Shown here piece by piece: positions 5,358 through 14,139 of a stretch of DNA of 21,336 nt. The position numbers and the translations under genes are program-made. The stretch's first letter is position 1; each line of letters opens with the position of its first letter. Origin of the DNA: an uncultured Collinsella sp. (lineage in GTDB: Bacteria > Actinomycetota > Coriobacteriia > Coriobacteriales > Coriobacteriaceae); assembly GCA_900762325.1 (NCBI GenBank), contig CAAFGG010000038.1:1-21336 (forward strand), written 5' to 3'. The notes under the pieces were generated by a model. It had not been told where the DNA came from. It saw nothing but the letters and a program-made list of their open reading frames with translations, and ran no database searches.

Positions 5358-6077
5358 CTAGGCTTCCTTGCTCGGGAGTACCAGGAGGCGGTGGCAGTAC
5401 GGGCAGTGCGTAATCTCGCTGCCGTCGTGGTTGAGGTCGCTCATGGACGATGCCTGCAGCGCGGTGTGGCAGACCGTGGGGATGTTGCCCTGGATGGTCT
5501 CGACGGCCAGGCCGCGGAACTGCTTGAGCAGGCGCTCGTAGTCGGTGAGCACGTCGGCCGGCAGCGTAGCGGCAAGCGCGGTGCGCTCCTTCGTGGCGGC
5601 GTCAATCTGAGCCTGCAGGTCGGCAGCCTTGGCGCGGGCGGCCTTGGTATCGGCCTTTACGCCCTCCTCGAACTTGGCGATGATTGCCTGCGCACGGGCC
5701 TCGCGGTCGAGCGCCTCCTTATGGGCGATGACGACATCCTTGCGGGTGTGCTCAATCTTGTCCAGACGCTTGGCCAGGGTGGCGAGTTCATTCTCCAGGT
5801 CCTGAACCTCGCGGTAGTCGGAGCCGTCGACGTGGCGCTTCTTGGCAGCCTCGATGGCGTTATTGGTCTGAATCTCGGTGGTGTTGAGATCGTCGAGCTC
5901 AATGTCCAGATCCTTGCGCTGGGCGTAGAGCTTGGTCATCTCGGACTTGAGTTTCACATAGGTCTTGCGCTTGGAAGCGAGCTCCTTGAGCTCCGGCATA
6001 TTGGCAAGTTCGCTCTTGTTGCGGGCGAGCTCCAAATCGATCTGTTGCAGCTTGAGTAGCGTAGCGCCGGCGCTCAT
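5358..6077 (-). CDS. Coiled-coil zinc-ribbon protein (CT398/Rv2229c-like)
   Basis: 239 residues from the ATG at 6077-6075, chosen because AAGGAG lies 8 bases upstream and the ATG overlaps the Nif3-like stop as ATGA; a longer frame upstream is not needed. Residues about 5-175 are almost entirely heptad-rich, Lys/Glu/Ala helix, expected to form a long antiparallel coiled coil. The C-terminus is a small zinc-ribbon-like segment with Cys203-His204 and Cys225-x2-Cys228. The family normally has two CxxC pairs; here the first Cys of the first pair is Pro200, leaving three Cys and an adjacent His. The pairing with a Nif3-like gene is the same as in mycobacteria and other actinobacteria. The exact role is not known; a nucleic-acid or protein-scaffold function is commonly supposed. 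Confidence 0.85.
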   Translation of the reverse strand: MSAGATLLKLQQIDLELARNKSELANMPELKELASKRKTYVKLKSEMTKLYAQRKDLDIELDDLNTTEIQTNNAIEAAKKRHVDGSDYREVQDLENELATLAKRLDKIEHTRKDVVIAHKEALDREARAQAIIAKFEEGVKADTKAARAKAADLQAQIDAATKERTALAATLPADVLTDYERLLKQFRGLAVETIQGNIPTVCHTALQASSMSDLNHDGSEITHCPYCHRLLVLPSKEA

Positions 6078-6883
6078 AAGTTCTCTCCTTTTGTCACAGT
6101 CCACCATTGGCAAGGGTTCAGTATTTTAATCGCATGACGGGGGTTGACCCCGGCGTCAACTGCAGAGTTCATCAATATATCAACGAACGGCTCCTCAGAG
6201 CGGTCGTGGCCGAGCAAGATCACCGGGAGCCCACGCAAGGCAAGGTCTTGCGCCACGTGGTAGCCGGCCTCTCCGGTCACAATAACATCTGCGCCCGCGG
6301 CGATGGCGAGCTCTCCAAAGTCGCCCAGGGAGCCGCCCAAAATGGCGACGGTGCGGCACGGGCGATCGGCTTCGCCCCACACACGCGGGTCGCTGCCGAA
6401 GGCCGTGGCAGCATGGGTGGCAAGATCGCGCAGCGTGCACGGGTCGTTGAGCGTTGCAAGCGCGCCCAGGCCGGTGGCCTCAGGGCCGTCCACGTGCTCC
6501 AGCGAGCTCACGGGCGCGGCGCCCAGCAGCTCACTTAGGTAGGCACGAGCCTCGTGCGAGCGGTCCAGATTGGTATGGAGCGAAATAATGCTCACGCCAC
6601 ACCGGGCCGCCTCGTAGAGCGCCGCGCTGCACTGGGGGCGCGACGCATCCGCCGGGCAAAACGCCTCGGGCGCCTTGATGTAGATAGGATGATGCGTCAA
6701 CAACACGTTGGCACCGGCCTCCTGGGCGCGGCGCACGTTGGCTTCGGTCGCGTCGAGTGCGCAGGCAACACCGGTAATCTCCGCGGCAGGGTCGCCGACG
6801 GAGAGTCCTACATGGTCCCAACTCTCGGCGTCCGCCTTGGGGTAGCGCGCCAGCAGGGCGCGCTCGAGCTCGGCGACGATCAT
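6074..6883 (-). CDS. Nif3-like dinuclear metal-centre protein (DUF34)
   Basis: 269 residues, typical of the short Nif3 form without the inserted PII-like domain. Metal ligands of the family are visible: His64-His65 in LLTHHPIY, Asp107 in SLHTNLD, and His226 with Glu230 in LLGHDRSE. GEAGYH (204-209) is the conserved strand-turn before them. The family is sometimes annotated as GTP cyclohydrolase I type 2, which is not supported by much evidence; a metal-dependent hydrolase or metal-insertion role is as likely. It overlaps both neighbours by four bases (ATGA at each end), so cysteine desulfurase, Nif3-like and zinc-ribbon protein are tightly coupled in translation. This links it in context to sulfur and metal handling. 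Confidence 0.9.
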   Translation of the reverse strand: MIVAELERALLARYPKADAESWDHVGLSVGDPAAEITGVACALDATEANVRRAQEAGANVLLTHHPIYIKAPEAFCPADASRPQCSAALYEAARCGVSIISLHTNLDRSHEARAYLSELLGAAPVSSLEHVDGPEATGLGALATLNDPCTLRDLATHAATAFGSDPRVWGEADRPCRTVAILGGSLGDFGELAIAAGADVIVTGEAGYHVAQDLALRGLPVILLGHDRSEEPFVDILMNSAVDAGVNPRHAIKILNPCQWWTVTKGENL

Positions 6884-8058
6884 GCGGCACCCACGATCGA
6901 CAGCAGCGCTTGGGCAAAGTCGTCCAGATCGGCTGGGTTCACGCGGTCATCGAACGAGATGCGAAGAGCGCCGAGAGCTTGCTCGCGACCGATGCCCATC
7001 GCGCTCAAAACGTGGCTGGGGTCCATACTGCCGCTCGAGCACGCCGAGCCTGCCGATACCTCAAAGCCGGCGGCGTCGAGCTTGATGATGAGCTCCTCGG
7101 AGTCCATGCCGTCAATGTAGATCGACACCATGCCGGGCAGACGACCGGCATGCGCATAGTCGCCCATGGTGGCGTGAATGCGCGGGTGGGCCGTAAGCGT
7201 GGCGTAGAGCTTGTCGGAAAGGGCTTGCAGCTTCGCGCGCTCCTGGGCCACATAGGGCGCCAACGTGTGGGCGGCAGCGGCAAAAGCCAGCTGCGTGCGC
7301 AGATCCTGCGTGCCGGCGCGACGGCCGGCTTCCTGTCCACCACCAAAGATGCGCGGACGCAGCGGCGTGCGGCTCTTAAGGTAGAGTGCGCCGGATGCCA
7401 CGGGACCGCCAATCTTGTGAGCGGCGACGGACATGGCGTCGACGCCCAGCTCGGCGGCATCGAGCGGAATATGCAGATAACCCTGGATGGCATCGGTGTG
7501 GAACAGGGCGCCGACAGCATGTGCAGCGGCGGCCAGCTCGCGGATGGGCTGCACCACGCCGGTCTCGTTGTTGGCAACCATGATGCTCACGAGCGCCACG
7601 TCGTCGCCGAGCAATTCGCTCAGCGCGGCAGGCTCAATATAACCTGCACGGCAGGGCTGCACCAGGTCGACGGTAAAGCCGGCAGCACGCAGCAGCGGCA
7701 GGTTGTCCAGAATCGAATCGTGCTCGATGGCAGATACGATCACGCGGTTACGCTTGCGATCGCGCTGACGAGCGCCCTCGGCAAGACCGAGCAGCGCCAG
7801 CTGGTTGGCTTCGGTGCCGCCGTTGGTCAAAACAATCTCGGACGGGCGAACGCGCGCGCCAAAGCTGCGGGCAATCTCGCGACGCGCCACCTCTAGGCGT
7901 GCAGCGGCCTTGCGGCCGAGCGAATGCAGCGAGTTGGGGTTGACGCCGGCAAGCTCGCTGTCGTCGTACTCGCGCTGCGCAAGGCGCGCCTCGGCGCGCA
8001 TGGGCGTCGAGGCGGCATAGTCAAGATTCACGGGTATGCGGTTTTGACCTGCGGTCAT
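6880..8058 (-). CDS. Cysteine desulfurase (NifS/IscS family)
   Basis: 392 residues, a PLP enzyme of aminotransferase class V that takes sulfur from L-cysteine for Fe-S clusters and thio-modified tRNA. Visible residues are the NLDYAASTPM start, GGTEANQ (80-86), His113 in AIEHDS that stacks on PLP, Asp189/Gln192, the Schiff-base Lys215 in AAHKIGG, and the persulfide-forming Cys340 in SAGSACSSG. The loop around Cys340 has the longer group I type of arrangement. No iscU or other scaffold is adjacent, so it may supply several acceptors. Among genes in the same block, IspH and the radical-SAM protein need its product. Its stop overlaps the Nif3-like start by four bases and it starts 6 bases after rpe. 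Confidence 0.95.
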   Translation of the reverse strand: MTAGQNRIPVNLDYAASTPMRAEARLAQREYDDSELAGVNPNSLHSLGRKAAARLEVARREIARSFGARVRPSEIVLTNGGTEANQLALLGLAEGARQRDRKRNRVIVSAIEHDSILDNLPLLRAAGFTVDLVQPCRAGYIEPAALSELLGDDVALVSIMVANNETGVVQPIRELAAAAHAVGALFHTDAIQGYLHIPLDAAELGVDAMSVAAHKIGGPVASGALYLKSRTPLRPRIFGGGQEAGRRAGTQDLRTQLAFAAAAHTLAPYVAQERAKLQALSDKLYATLTAHPRIHATMGDYAHAGRLPGMVSIYIDGMDSEELIIKLDAAGFEVSAGSACSSGSMDPSHVLSAMGIGREQALGALRISFDDRVNPADLDDFAQALLSIVGAA

Positions 8059-8064
8059 AAGGTT

Positions 8065-8736
8065 TTATGCCTCCTGTGCGGCCTCGTTGCCCAGCTTCTG
8101 CAGCAGCGCAACCTCGGCAGCGGGATCTTCGGACTTAAATACGGCGGAACCTGCGACGAGCACGTTGGCGCCAGCCATGACGACCTCGGCGATGTTCTTG
8201 GAAGAGATACCGCCATCGACCTCGATGAGAGGCGAAACGCCGTGACGCTCGCACATGGCCTTGAGCTCGTGCAGTTTGGCAATGGTACCGGGGATAAAGC
8301 TCTGGCCGCCAAAGCCGGGGTTCACACTCATCAGCAGCACCATATCGACGACGTCGATGATGCTCTCGAGTACGCACACGGGGGTGGCGGGGTTGAGTAC
8401 CACGCCGGCCTTGACGCCGCGCTGCTGCAGATGCGTGAGCGTGCGGTGCAGGTGCGTGGAGGCCTCGTAGTGCACGGTGATCATGTCGGCACCGGCGTCG
8501 GCGTACCAATCGACCGTCTCGTCAGGGTTCGACACCATCAGGTGCGCGTCGACCGGCACGTTGGTGGAGCGCTTGACGGCCTTGAGGATGTCAACGCCAA
8601 AGGTGAGGTTGCCGGTAAAGTGACCGTCCATAACGTCGAAGTGCACGTAGTCGGCGCCGGCGATCTTGTCGAGTTCGCCCTTGAGGTTGGCCATGTCGGC
8701 CGAAAGGACAGACGGAGCGATTTTGATGGAACCCAT
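8065..8736 (-). CDS. rpe: Ribulose-phosphate 3-epimerase
   Basis: 223 residues, the usual length. It interconverts D-ribulose 5-phosphate and D-xylulose 5-phosphate in the pentose phosphate pathway in the cytosol. It is a TIM barrel; visible metal ligands and catalytic residues are His32, Asp34, His65 and Asp174, in VHFDVMDGHF, DAHLMV and EVDGGIS. The loop MSVNPGFGGQSF (136-147) closes over the substrate phosphate and is fully conserved. The start has only a modest ribosome binding site (AAAGG), 18 bases after gpsA ends, so it is likely translated as part of the operon. Confidence 0.97.
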   Translation of the reverse strand: MGSIKIAPSVLSADMANLKGELDKIAGADYVHFDVMDGHFTGNLTFGVDILKAVKRSTNVPVDAHLMVSNPDETVDWYADAGADMITVHYEASTHLHRTLTHLQQRGVKAGVVLNPATPVCVLESIIDVVDMVLLMSVNPGFGGQSFIPGTIAKLHELKAMCERHGVSPLIEVDGGISSKNIAEVVMAGANVLVAGSAVFKSEDPAAEVALLQKLGNEAAQEA

Positions 8737-8754
8737 GGTAGAAGCCTTTCTGCG

Positions 8755-9762
8755 CTAGTCGGTGAGTCCGTAGAACTCTTGAGAAGGGACGCGATCGGTA
8801 AGAATCTCGAGCGCCCTATCCAAAGTAACACCGTTGTAGAGCGTTTGCTCCACGGCAAAGGTGAGCGGAATGTCTACGCCCAGTGAACGGGCGAGCTCGC
8901 TCACGCTGCGGGCGGCGACGGCGCCCTCGACCACCATATGCGTGCGCGTCTGATACTCGTCGAGCGACACGCCGTGGGCAAACTCGTAGCCAAAGGTGCG
9001 GTTGCGCGAATGCTCCGAGGTGCAGGTGGCAATGAGGTCGCCCATGCCGGCAAGCCCCATGCAGGTCATAGCTTGACCGCCGCGGGCGTGCACCAGACGG
9101 CTGATCTCTGCCAGTCCGCGCGTCATGATAAGGGCAAGCGTGTTGTCGCCCGCACCGGTGCCGGCGGAGATGCCGCATACGATCGCGATGACATTTTTCA
9201 TGGCGCCGCATACCTCGACGCCGGTCATGTCTTGCGACAGATAGATGCGGAAGGCCGTGGACAGGAGCAGTTCCTTAAAGGTCTCCCCTATCTGCGGATC
9301 TTTGCTTGCGATGACGGCGGCAGAAAGTCCGCCGCGGCAGATTTCCTCAGCATGGTTGGGGCCCGAGAGCGCCGCAACGCGCGACTCGTTGCCGATCTCG
9401 CTGGCGATGACCTCGCTCATGAGCAGGCCGGACTCGGGCTCAATGCCCTTGGTGAGGCAGAGCGCCGGGGTATCGGCGGCGATAAAGGGAGCGGCCTGGT
9501 GGCACACGCTGCGAAGGTGCGTCGAAGGAACGGCAAAGATGATGGCCTCGGCACCGTCGAGCGCCTGCGGCAGGTCCGTCGTGGCGACGACGTTGCCGGG
9601 CAGCTTGTAGCCCACAAGGTAGCGGGGGTTGCGGTGCTCGCCGTTAATGCCGGAGGCCGTCTGCTCGCTGTGGGCCCACATGGTCACGCGCTCGGCTCGC
9701 GCGGCGGCAAGGCCGGCGACGGCGGTTCCCCAGGAGCCGGAGCCAATCAGCGCAACATTCAT
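8755..9762 (-). CDS. gpsA: NAD(P)H-dependent glycerol-3-phosphate dehydrogenase
   Basis: 335 residues. It reduces dihydroxyacetone phosphate to sn-glycerol 3-phosphate, the backbone for phospholipids. The N-terminal Rossmann motif is GSGSWGT (7-13). Lys105 and the catalytic Lys189 (GAMKNV) are present, as are SGPNHAEE (133-140) and the C-terminal helical signature GLAGMGDLIATC with HSRNR. The ribosome binding site AGGAGAG lies directly before the ATG, 9 bases after plsY ends. With plsY next to it and plsC nearby, the block encodes synthesis of glycerol 3-phosphate and both acylation steps to phosphatidic acid. Confidence 0.97.
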   Translation of the reverse strand: MNVALIGSGSWGTAVAGLAAARAERVTMWAHSEQTASGINGEHRNPRYLVGYKLPGNVVATTDLPQALDGAEAIIFAVPSTHLRSVCHQAAPFIAADTPALCLTKGIEPESGLLMSEVIASEIGNESRVAALSGPNHAEEICRGGLSAAVIASKDPQIGETFKELLLSTAFRIYLSQDMTGVEVCGAMKNVIAIVCGISAGTGAGDNTLALIMTRGLAEISRLVHARGGQAMTCMGLAGMGDLIATCTSEHSRNRTFGYEFAHGVSLDEYQTRTHMVVEGAVAARSVSELARSLGVDIPLTFAVEQTLYNGVTLDRALEILTDRVPSQEFYGLTD

Positions 9763-9771
9763 GACTCTCTC

Positions 9772-10455
9772 CTACTTATCGTCGGGCTCGGTGACACGCT
9801 TGGTAAACGAGAGCTTGGACTCCTTACCCGTCATGAGCTTTTTGATGTTCGCGCGATGGGCCCACACCACGGTGATGCCGATCATCGCCATGCAAAACTT
9901 GAGGCCCAGGCTGCTGTAAGGAAAGACCGCGCAGGCAGCGATGGGAAGACCGATGGCGGCGGCAAGCGAGCCTACCGACACGTACTTGGTGATGGCGACG
10001 GCCACGATAAACATGCCCAACAGCGACAGGCCAATGGGCCAGTACCAGGCAAGAATCACGCCCAGGCCCACGGCGATACCCTTACCGCCGTGGAAGTTGA
10101 GGTACGGCGAGAAGATGTGTCCCCACACAGCAGCCAGGCAAATGACGCCGAGCATCCAGTCGCCGGCGGCACCGGGAGCCATGATGCTCACAGGGAAGCC
10201 ATAGCCCACGCTCGCGATGAGCGGACGAGCGATAAGGACGCAGATGGCGCCCTTAAGACAGTCGAGCAGCAACGTGAGCGCGGCCACCTTGGGGCCGGCC
10301 ACACGCAGGGCGTTGGTGGTGCCGATGTTGCCGGAGCCCGCCTTGCGAATGTCGGTGTGGTTGAACACGCGGCCCAGGATCAGGCCAAACGGAATCGCTC
10401 CGATAAAGAACGATACCACTGCGCAGATGGCGGTCAGCAGAATCGGATTATGCAT
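9772..10455 (-). CDS. plsY: Glycerol-3-phosphate acyltransferase PlsY
   Basis: 227 residues from the ATG at 10455-10453, which overlaps the der stop by 8 bases; AAGGAG sits 7 bases upstream. The protein transfers acyl groups from acyl-phosphate to glycerol 3-phosphate in the membrane. At least five hydrophobic segments are visible. All three family motifs are present: SGNIGTTNALR, GHIFSPYLNFHGGKG, and WAHRANIKKLMTGKE. The extended frame upstream of this ATG is only der read in another frame. PlsY needs acyl-phosphate from PlsX, which is not in this window. Confidence 0.95.
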   Translation of the reverse strand: MHNPILLTAICAVVSFFIGAIPFGLILGRVFNHTDIRKAGSGNIGTTNALRVAGPKVAALTLLLDCLKGAICVLIARPLIASVGYGFPVSIMAPGAAGDWMLGVICLAAVWGHIFSPYLNFHGGKGIAVGLGVILAWYWPIGLSLLGMFIVAVAITKYVSVGSLAAAIGLPIAACAVFPYSSLGLKFCMAMIGITVVWAHRANIKKLMTGKESKLSFTKRVTEPDDK

Positions 10456-11782
10456 CCTTTTGCTCCTTCTTCCTAAAGAAGAGTCGAATGGGTGTGCCGG
10501 CAAAGTCGAAGGTCGAGCGCATGCGGTTCTCCACGTAGCGCTGGTAGGTGTCGTTGACCAGGTCACTGTGGTTGACGAAGAACGTGAACGTCGGCGGGTT
10601 GACGCCCGTCTGGGTCACGTAGTGCATACGCAGGCGGCGCTTGCCGTCCACCACGGTATGACCGAACTCGCGCAGGTCGGTGAGGAACGTGTTGAGGCGT
10701 GAGGTACTGATCTTTTGCGAGCGCGTCTTTTCGGCCGCGTCGACCATCGACCAGATCTTCTCGACGCTACGGCCGGTCAGGGCTGAGATGCGCAGGTACT
10801 GGGCCCAGGGAGCCATGACGCCCAGACGGCGGTCGACGGTCTCCATGCAGGCCTCGCGCTTGCGGTCATCGTCGAGCAGGTCCCACTTGTTGAGCAGCAC
10901 CACGATGGCGCAGCCGCGCTCGATGGCAAGACCCATGACCTTCTGGTCCTGCTCGGTAACGCCCACGGAGGCGTCGACGACGAGCAGCGCCACGTCGGCG
11001 CGGTCGATGGCGCGCAGGCCGCGAACCATGGAGTAGTACTCGATGTTCTCGTACACGGTGCTCTTCTTGCGAATGCCCGCGGTGTCGACCATGCGGTAAT
11101 GCTTGCCGTTGCGCTCCACGACGGTGTCGATGGCGTCGCGCGTGGTGCCGGCAATGTTGGACACGATAGAACGGTCGGCGCCCAGGATGCGGTTGAACAG
11201 CGATGACTTACCGGCGTTGGGGCGGCCGATGATGGCGACGTTCAGCGCGTCGGGGAACTCATCGGCGACCTCGTCCTCTTCCTCCGGAAGCAGGGCCACG
11301 ATATCATCGAGCAGGTCGCCCGTGCCGTGGCCATGCAGGGCCGAGAGCGGCGTGGGCTCGCCGATGCCGAGCGAATAGAACTCCCAGATGCTGTCGTTCT
11401 CGCGATCGGGGTTGTCGAGCTTGTTCACCAGCAGAAAGACCGGCTTGTCGCAGCGCTTGAGCATGCGGGCGACCGACTCGTCCTCCTCGGTGACGCCGGT
11501 GCGGCCGTCGACCACAAACAGGATGACGGCGGCTTCTTCGGCGGCGGCGAGCGCCTGGTCGCGGATGGACGTGGCAAAGACATCGTCGCTCTTGAGCGGC
11601 TCGATACCGCCCGTGTCGACGATGGTGAACTCGCGGCCGTTCCAATCGGCCGTGTGATACGAGCGGTCGCGCGTGACGCCGCGGGACTCGTGGACGATGG
11701 CGTCCGAGGTCTGGGCCAGGCGGTTAACGAGCGTGGACTTGCCCACGTTGGGGCGTCCGACGACGGCGACGATAGGTTTCAT
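10448..11782 (-). CDS. der: Ribosome biogenesis GTPase Der (EngA)
   Basis: 444 residues from the ATG at 11782-11780; AAAGGAG lies 6 bases upstream, and the start gives the family N-terminus MKPIVAVVGRPNVGKS. The 57 codons upstream in the open frame are not family sequence and run back into the preceding gene. Two GTPase domains in tandem are diagnostic. First domain: GRPNVGKS (9-16), DTGG (56-59), NKLD (120-123). Second domain: GRPNAGKSS (186-194), DTAG (233-236), NKWD (298-301). A KH-like domain fills about 350-444 and ends in a basic tail. It acts in maturation of the 50S subunit. It lies 10 bases after the DUF512 gene and overlaps plsY. Confidence 0.97.
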   Translation of the reverse strand: MKPIVAVVGRPNVGKSTLVNRLAQTSDAIVHESRGVTRDRSYHTADWNGREFTIVDTGGIEPLKSDDVFATSIRDQALAAAEEAAVILFVVDGRTGVTEEDESVARMLKRCDKPVFLLVNKLDNPDRENDSIWEFYSLGIGEPTPLSALHGHGTGDLLDDIVALLPEEEDEVADEFPDALNVAIIGRPNAGKSSLFNRILGADRSIVSNIAGTTRDAIDTVVERNGKHYRMVDTAGIRKKSTVYENIEYYSMVRGLRAIDRADVALLVVDASVGVTEQDQKVMGLAIERGCAIVVLLNKWDLLDDDRKREACMETVDRRLGVMAPWAQYLRISALTGRSVEKIWSMVDAAEKTRSQKISTSRLNTFLTDLREFGHTVVDGKRRLRMHYVTQTGVNPPTFTFFVNHSDLVNDTYQRYVENRMRSTFDFAGTPIRLFFRKKEQKDA

Positions 11783-11792
11783 CTGCTCTCCT

Positions 11793-13235
11793 TTAATGGG
11801 TAGGGTCAGTGGAATTAGTAGAGTCGGCAGGCACAATGCCAAGGATGCGCTCCAGGGTATCGAGCAGCTCATGCGGCATGGTCGACACCACATGAACCTC
11901 GGCGCCGCGACTGGTAAGGCTTGCGAGTAAATCGTCACGATGATACTCGTCAAGCGTCATGCCGTCAGCGTTGAACATGAGCTTAGGCACAAAGAGCATA
12001 ACCCCCGACAGGTCTTGTGGCAGCTGCTCCAGGATGTCGCAGGCGACGATGAGGCCGGTCACGTCCACGTTGCCGCCAAAGTAGCGGTTCTTGATGGCTG
12101 TGACAGTGCCGCCGAGACCATACGGCGACTCCACAAAGCGCGCCACAGTGTCGCGCGCGCTGGCGCCGGAGAGGCACAGAAGGCGCTGGTTGCGCTCGGC
12201 GATGCCAGCGCGGACGCGGGCCAGACGCTCGGCATCGGCGGCAAGCACGTCGTCGGTCTCGTCCAGATACGAGCGGATCATGCCAATGCCGTCGTAGTAC
12301 TGCGGGTAACCGTCGTAAAAGTCTGCCTCGGGAGGATCGATGCCGGCGTCCAGATAGAACTCGTCGCTCATCTGGAAGGTGTGGCGGCCAAAGCGCTCAT
12401 AGGCGCGGTCCTGGAACGGTCGAATCATGGCGATGGTCTCGCGTGCCAGCTCGGGCTTGTCGCTGTAGGACCAGCTAAAGCGGTTCTGATGCTTGGTAAA
12501 ACCGAGCGGCACAATGCCCAGACTTGTGATTTGCTCGTGCTCCTCGCAAAAGCGCAGAGTCTTTTCCAGCTCCTCGCCGTCGTTCATGCCGGGGCACAAC
12601 ACAATCTGCGCGTGAATCTCGATGCCGGCGGCCATGATGGTCTCGAGTACGTCCATGCCTCGCTGGGCGTTGCGGCCCATCATGCGGCGGCGGACGTCGG
12701 GGCTCACGGCGTGGACCGACACGTTCATGGGGCTCATGTTGCGTTGGATGACGTTTTGCACGTCCTCGTCGGAGAGGTTCGTGAGCGTGACGAAGTTGCC
12801 CTGCAAAAAGCTCAGGCGATAGTCATCGTCGCGGATGTAGAGCGTTGAGCGGCCGCCCTTGGGGAGCATCGTCATAAAGCAGAACACGCAGGCGTTCACG
12901 CAGGTACGCATGCCATCGAAGATGGGTCCATCGAACTCAAGGCCCCAGTCCTCGCCCGGGAAGCGGTCGAGCTCGACGGAGGTGACGGTGTTGTCGCGCG
13001 GGTCGAAAACCTCAAGATCAACGGTGTCGTCGTCGGCCTCCCAGAGCCACACGATCATATCGGTGAGCGCCTCACCGTTGACCGTGAGCACGCGCATGCC
13101 CGGCTCGATACCCGCATCCCACGCGGGCGATTCGGGACGCACGTTCTTTACGAGCGCGCCCTCACCCGGCTCGGGGTCGCGGCTGCGCCCGTAATCGGCC
13201 ACCTCGGCGGCGTATGCGGGTACGGTCTGGTCCAT
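11793..13235 (-). CDS. PDZ-containing radical-SAM-type Fe-S protein (DUF512 family)
   Basis: 480 residues from the ATG at 13235-13233, 2 bases after ispH ends. The AGGAG-like site is rather far (about 14 bases), so coupling to ispH translation probably matters. A PDZ-like domain comes first (about 26-90: NVRPESPAWDAGIEPGM, LTVNGEAL). Next is a cysteine cluster, CVNACVFC (Cys112, 116, 119), the CxxxCxxC of radical SAM enzymes. The C-terminal DUF512 half includes LSGASARDT and a typical GNVDVTGLIV motif. The reaction is unknown. In many Gram-positive bacteria this gene sits directly before der, as here. It is presumed to use S-adenosylmethionine and a 4Fe-4S cluster. Confidence 0.9.
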   Translation of the reverse strand: MDQTVPAYAAEVADYGRSRDPEPGEGALVKNVRPESPAWDAGIEPGMRVLTVNGEALTDMIVWLWEADDDTVDLEVFDPRDNTVTSVELDRFPGEDWGLEFDGPIFDGMRTCVNACVFCFMTMLPKGGRSTLYIRDDDYRLSFLQGNFVTLTNLSDEDVQNVIQRNMSPMNVSVHAVSPDVRRRMMGRNAQRGMDVLETIMAAGIEIHAQIVLCPGMNDGEELEKTLRFCEEHEQITSLGIVPLGFTKHQNRFSWSYSDKPELARETIAMIRPFQDRAYERFGRHTFQMSDEFYLDAGIDPPEADFYDGYPQYYDGIGMIRSYLDETDDVLAADAERLARVRAGIAERNQRLLCLSGASARDTVARFVESPYGLGGTVTAIKNRYFGGNVDVTGLIVACDILEQLPQDLSGVMLFVPKLMFNADGMTLDEYHRDDLLASLTSRGAEVHVVSTMPHELLDTLERILGIVPADSTNSTDPTH

Positions 13236-13237
13236 GG

Positions 13238-14137
13238 TTAGCGGCAAAGCTCCTTGATGCGCTCGACGGCGCGCTCGATGTGTTCTTGCGGGGTGGAGGC
13301 TCCGGCTGTGATACCGATGTGGTGAGCGTCGGTAAACCACGCGGCTTGGAGCTCGGAAGCTTCCTCGATGTGATGCGTGTGCTCGCAGGCGTCTGCGCAG
13401 ATCTGTGCCAGGCGGCGGGTGTTGCCCGAGTTCTTGCCACCCACGACGACCATGCAATCACAGCGTTTGGCAAGTGTGGCTGCTGCCTGTTGACGCTCGC
13501 TCGTGGCGGCGCAGATGGTGTTGATCACACGCAGCTCCTGCACGCGCGGGGTGATAACTGCCACGACCTCGGCGAGGTTCTGCGCGGTCTGGGTGGTCTG
13601 CACGACGAGGCCCACCTTGCTCTTGAGCGACAGGGCATCGGCGTCGGCGGCACAGCTCACGACCTGCGCATCGTCGCCGGCGTGGCCCAGAATGCCCTCG
13701 ACCTCGGGGTGGCCTGGCTCGCCCACGACGATCACGCGGTAGCCCTCGCGCACCAGGCGCTCGGCTGCCACATGGACCTTCTTCACGTAGGGGCAGGTGG
13801 CGTCGACCACGGTAAGGTCGCGCTTGCGGGCAGCATCGATCACCTGCGGCACCACGCCGTGGGCGCGGATGATCACGGTGCCGGTTGCGGCGTCGTCCAG
13901 GGTTTCGGCCAAGCCAACGCCTGCCTCAGCGAGCTCGCGTACCACGATGGGGTTATGGATGAGCGGGCCCAGCGTGTGGACCTGAACGCTCTCCCCTGCC
14001 TGCGGCGCGGCGGCTAGCGCCATATCGAGCGCACGCTGTACGCCGTAGCAAGTGCCGGCGTGGGCGGCGATCTCGATGGTAGGCGCGGTCGCCCGGTCGG
14101 ACGCAGTCGCGGCGGTGTTCGTCACGTTCTCGCTCAT
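13238..14137 (-). CDS. ispH: 4-hydroxy-3-methylbut-2-enyl diphosphate reductase
   Basis: 299 residues from the ATG at 14137-14135 (MSENV), 2 bases after plsC ends; an ATG 10 codons earlier would overlap plsC and is less likely. The enzyme makes IPP and DMAPP in the last step of the MEP isoprenoid pathway. All three 4Fe-4S cysteines are visible: Cys30 (AGTCYGV), Cys115 (DATCPYV) and Cys209 (NTICAATSERQ). Substrate-binding histidines His61, His93 and His143 are in LIHNP, RAHGV and GHPEVEG. Residues 1-18 form a short Thr/Ala-rich extension before the fold. Confidence 0.97.
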   Translation of the reverse strand: MSENVTNTAATASDRATAPTIEIAAHAGTCYGVQRALDMALAAAPQAGESVQVHTLGPLIHNPIVVRELAEAGVGLAETLDDAATGTVIIRAHGVVPQVIDAARKRDLTVVDATCPYVKKVHVAAERLVREGYRVIVVGEPGHPEVEGILGHAGDDAQVVSCAADADALSLKSKVGLVVQTTQTAQNLAEVVAVITPRVQELRVINTICAATSERQQAAATLAKRCDCMVVVGGKNSGNTRRLAQICADACEHTHHIEEASELQAAWFTDAHHIGITAGASTPQEHIERAVERIKELCR

Positions 14138-14139
14138 GG

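Noticed and set aside
8938..10476. Long plus-strand open frame of 512 codons opposite gpsA and plsY
   Set aside because: It is the antisense shadow of two clear genes in high-GC DNA. It is rich in His, Gly, Arg and Asp without any recognisable fold, and has no ribosome binding site.
10456..10566. 37-codon N-terminal extension of PlsY
   Set aside because: It lies inside der in another frame. The ATG at 10455 has its own ribosome binding site and gives the family N-terminus.
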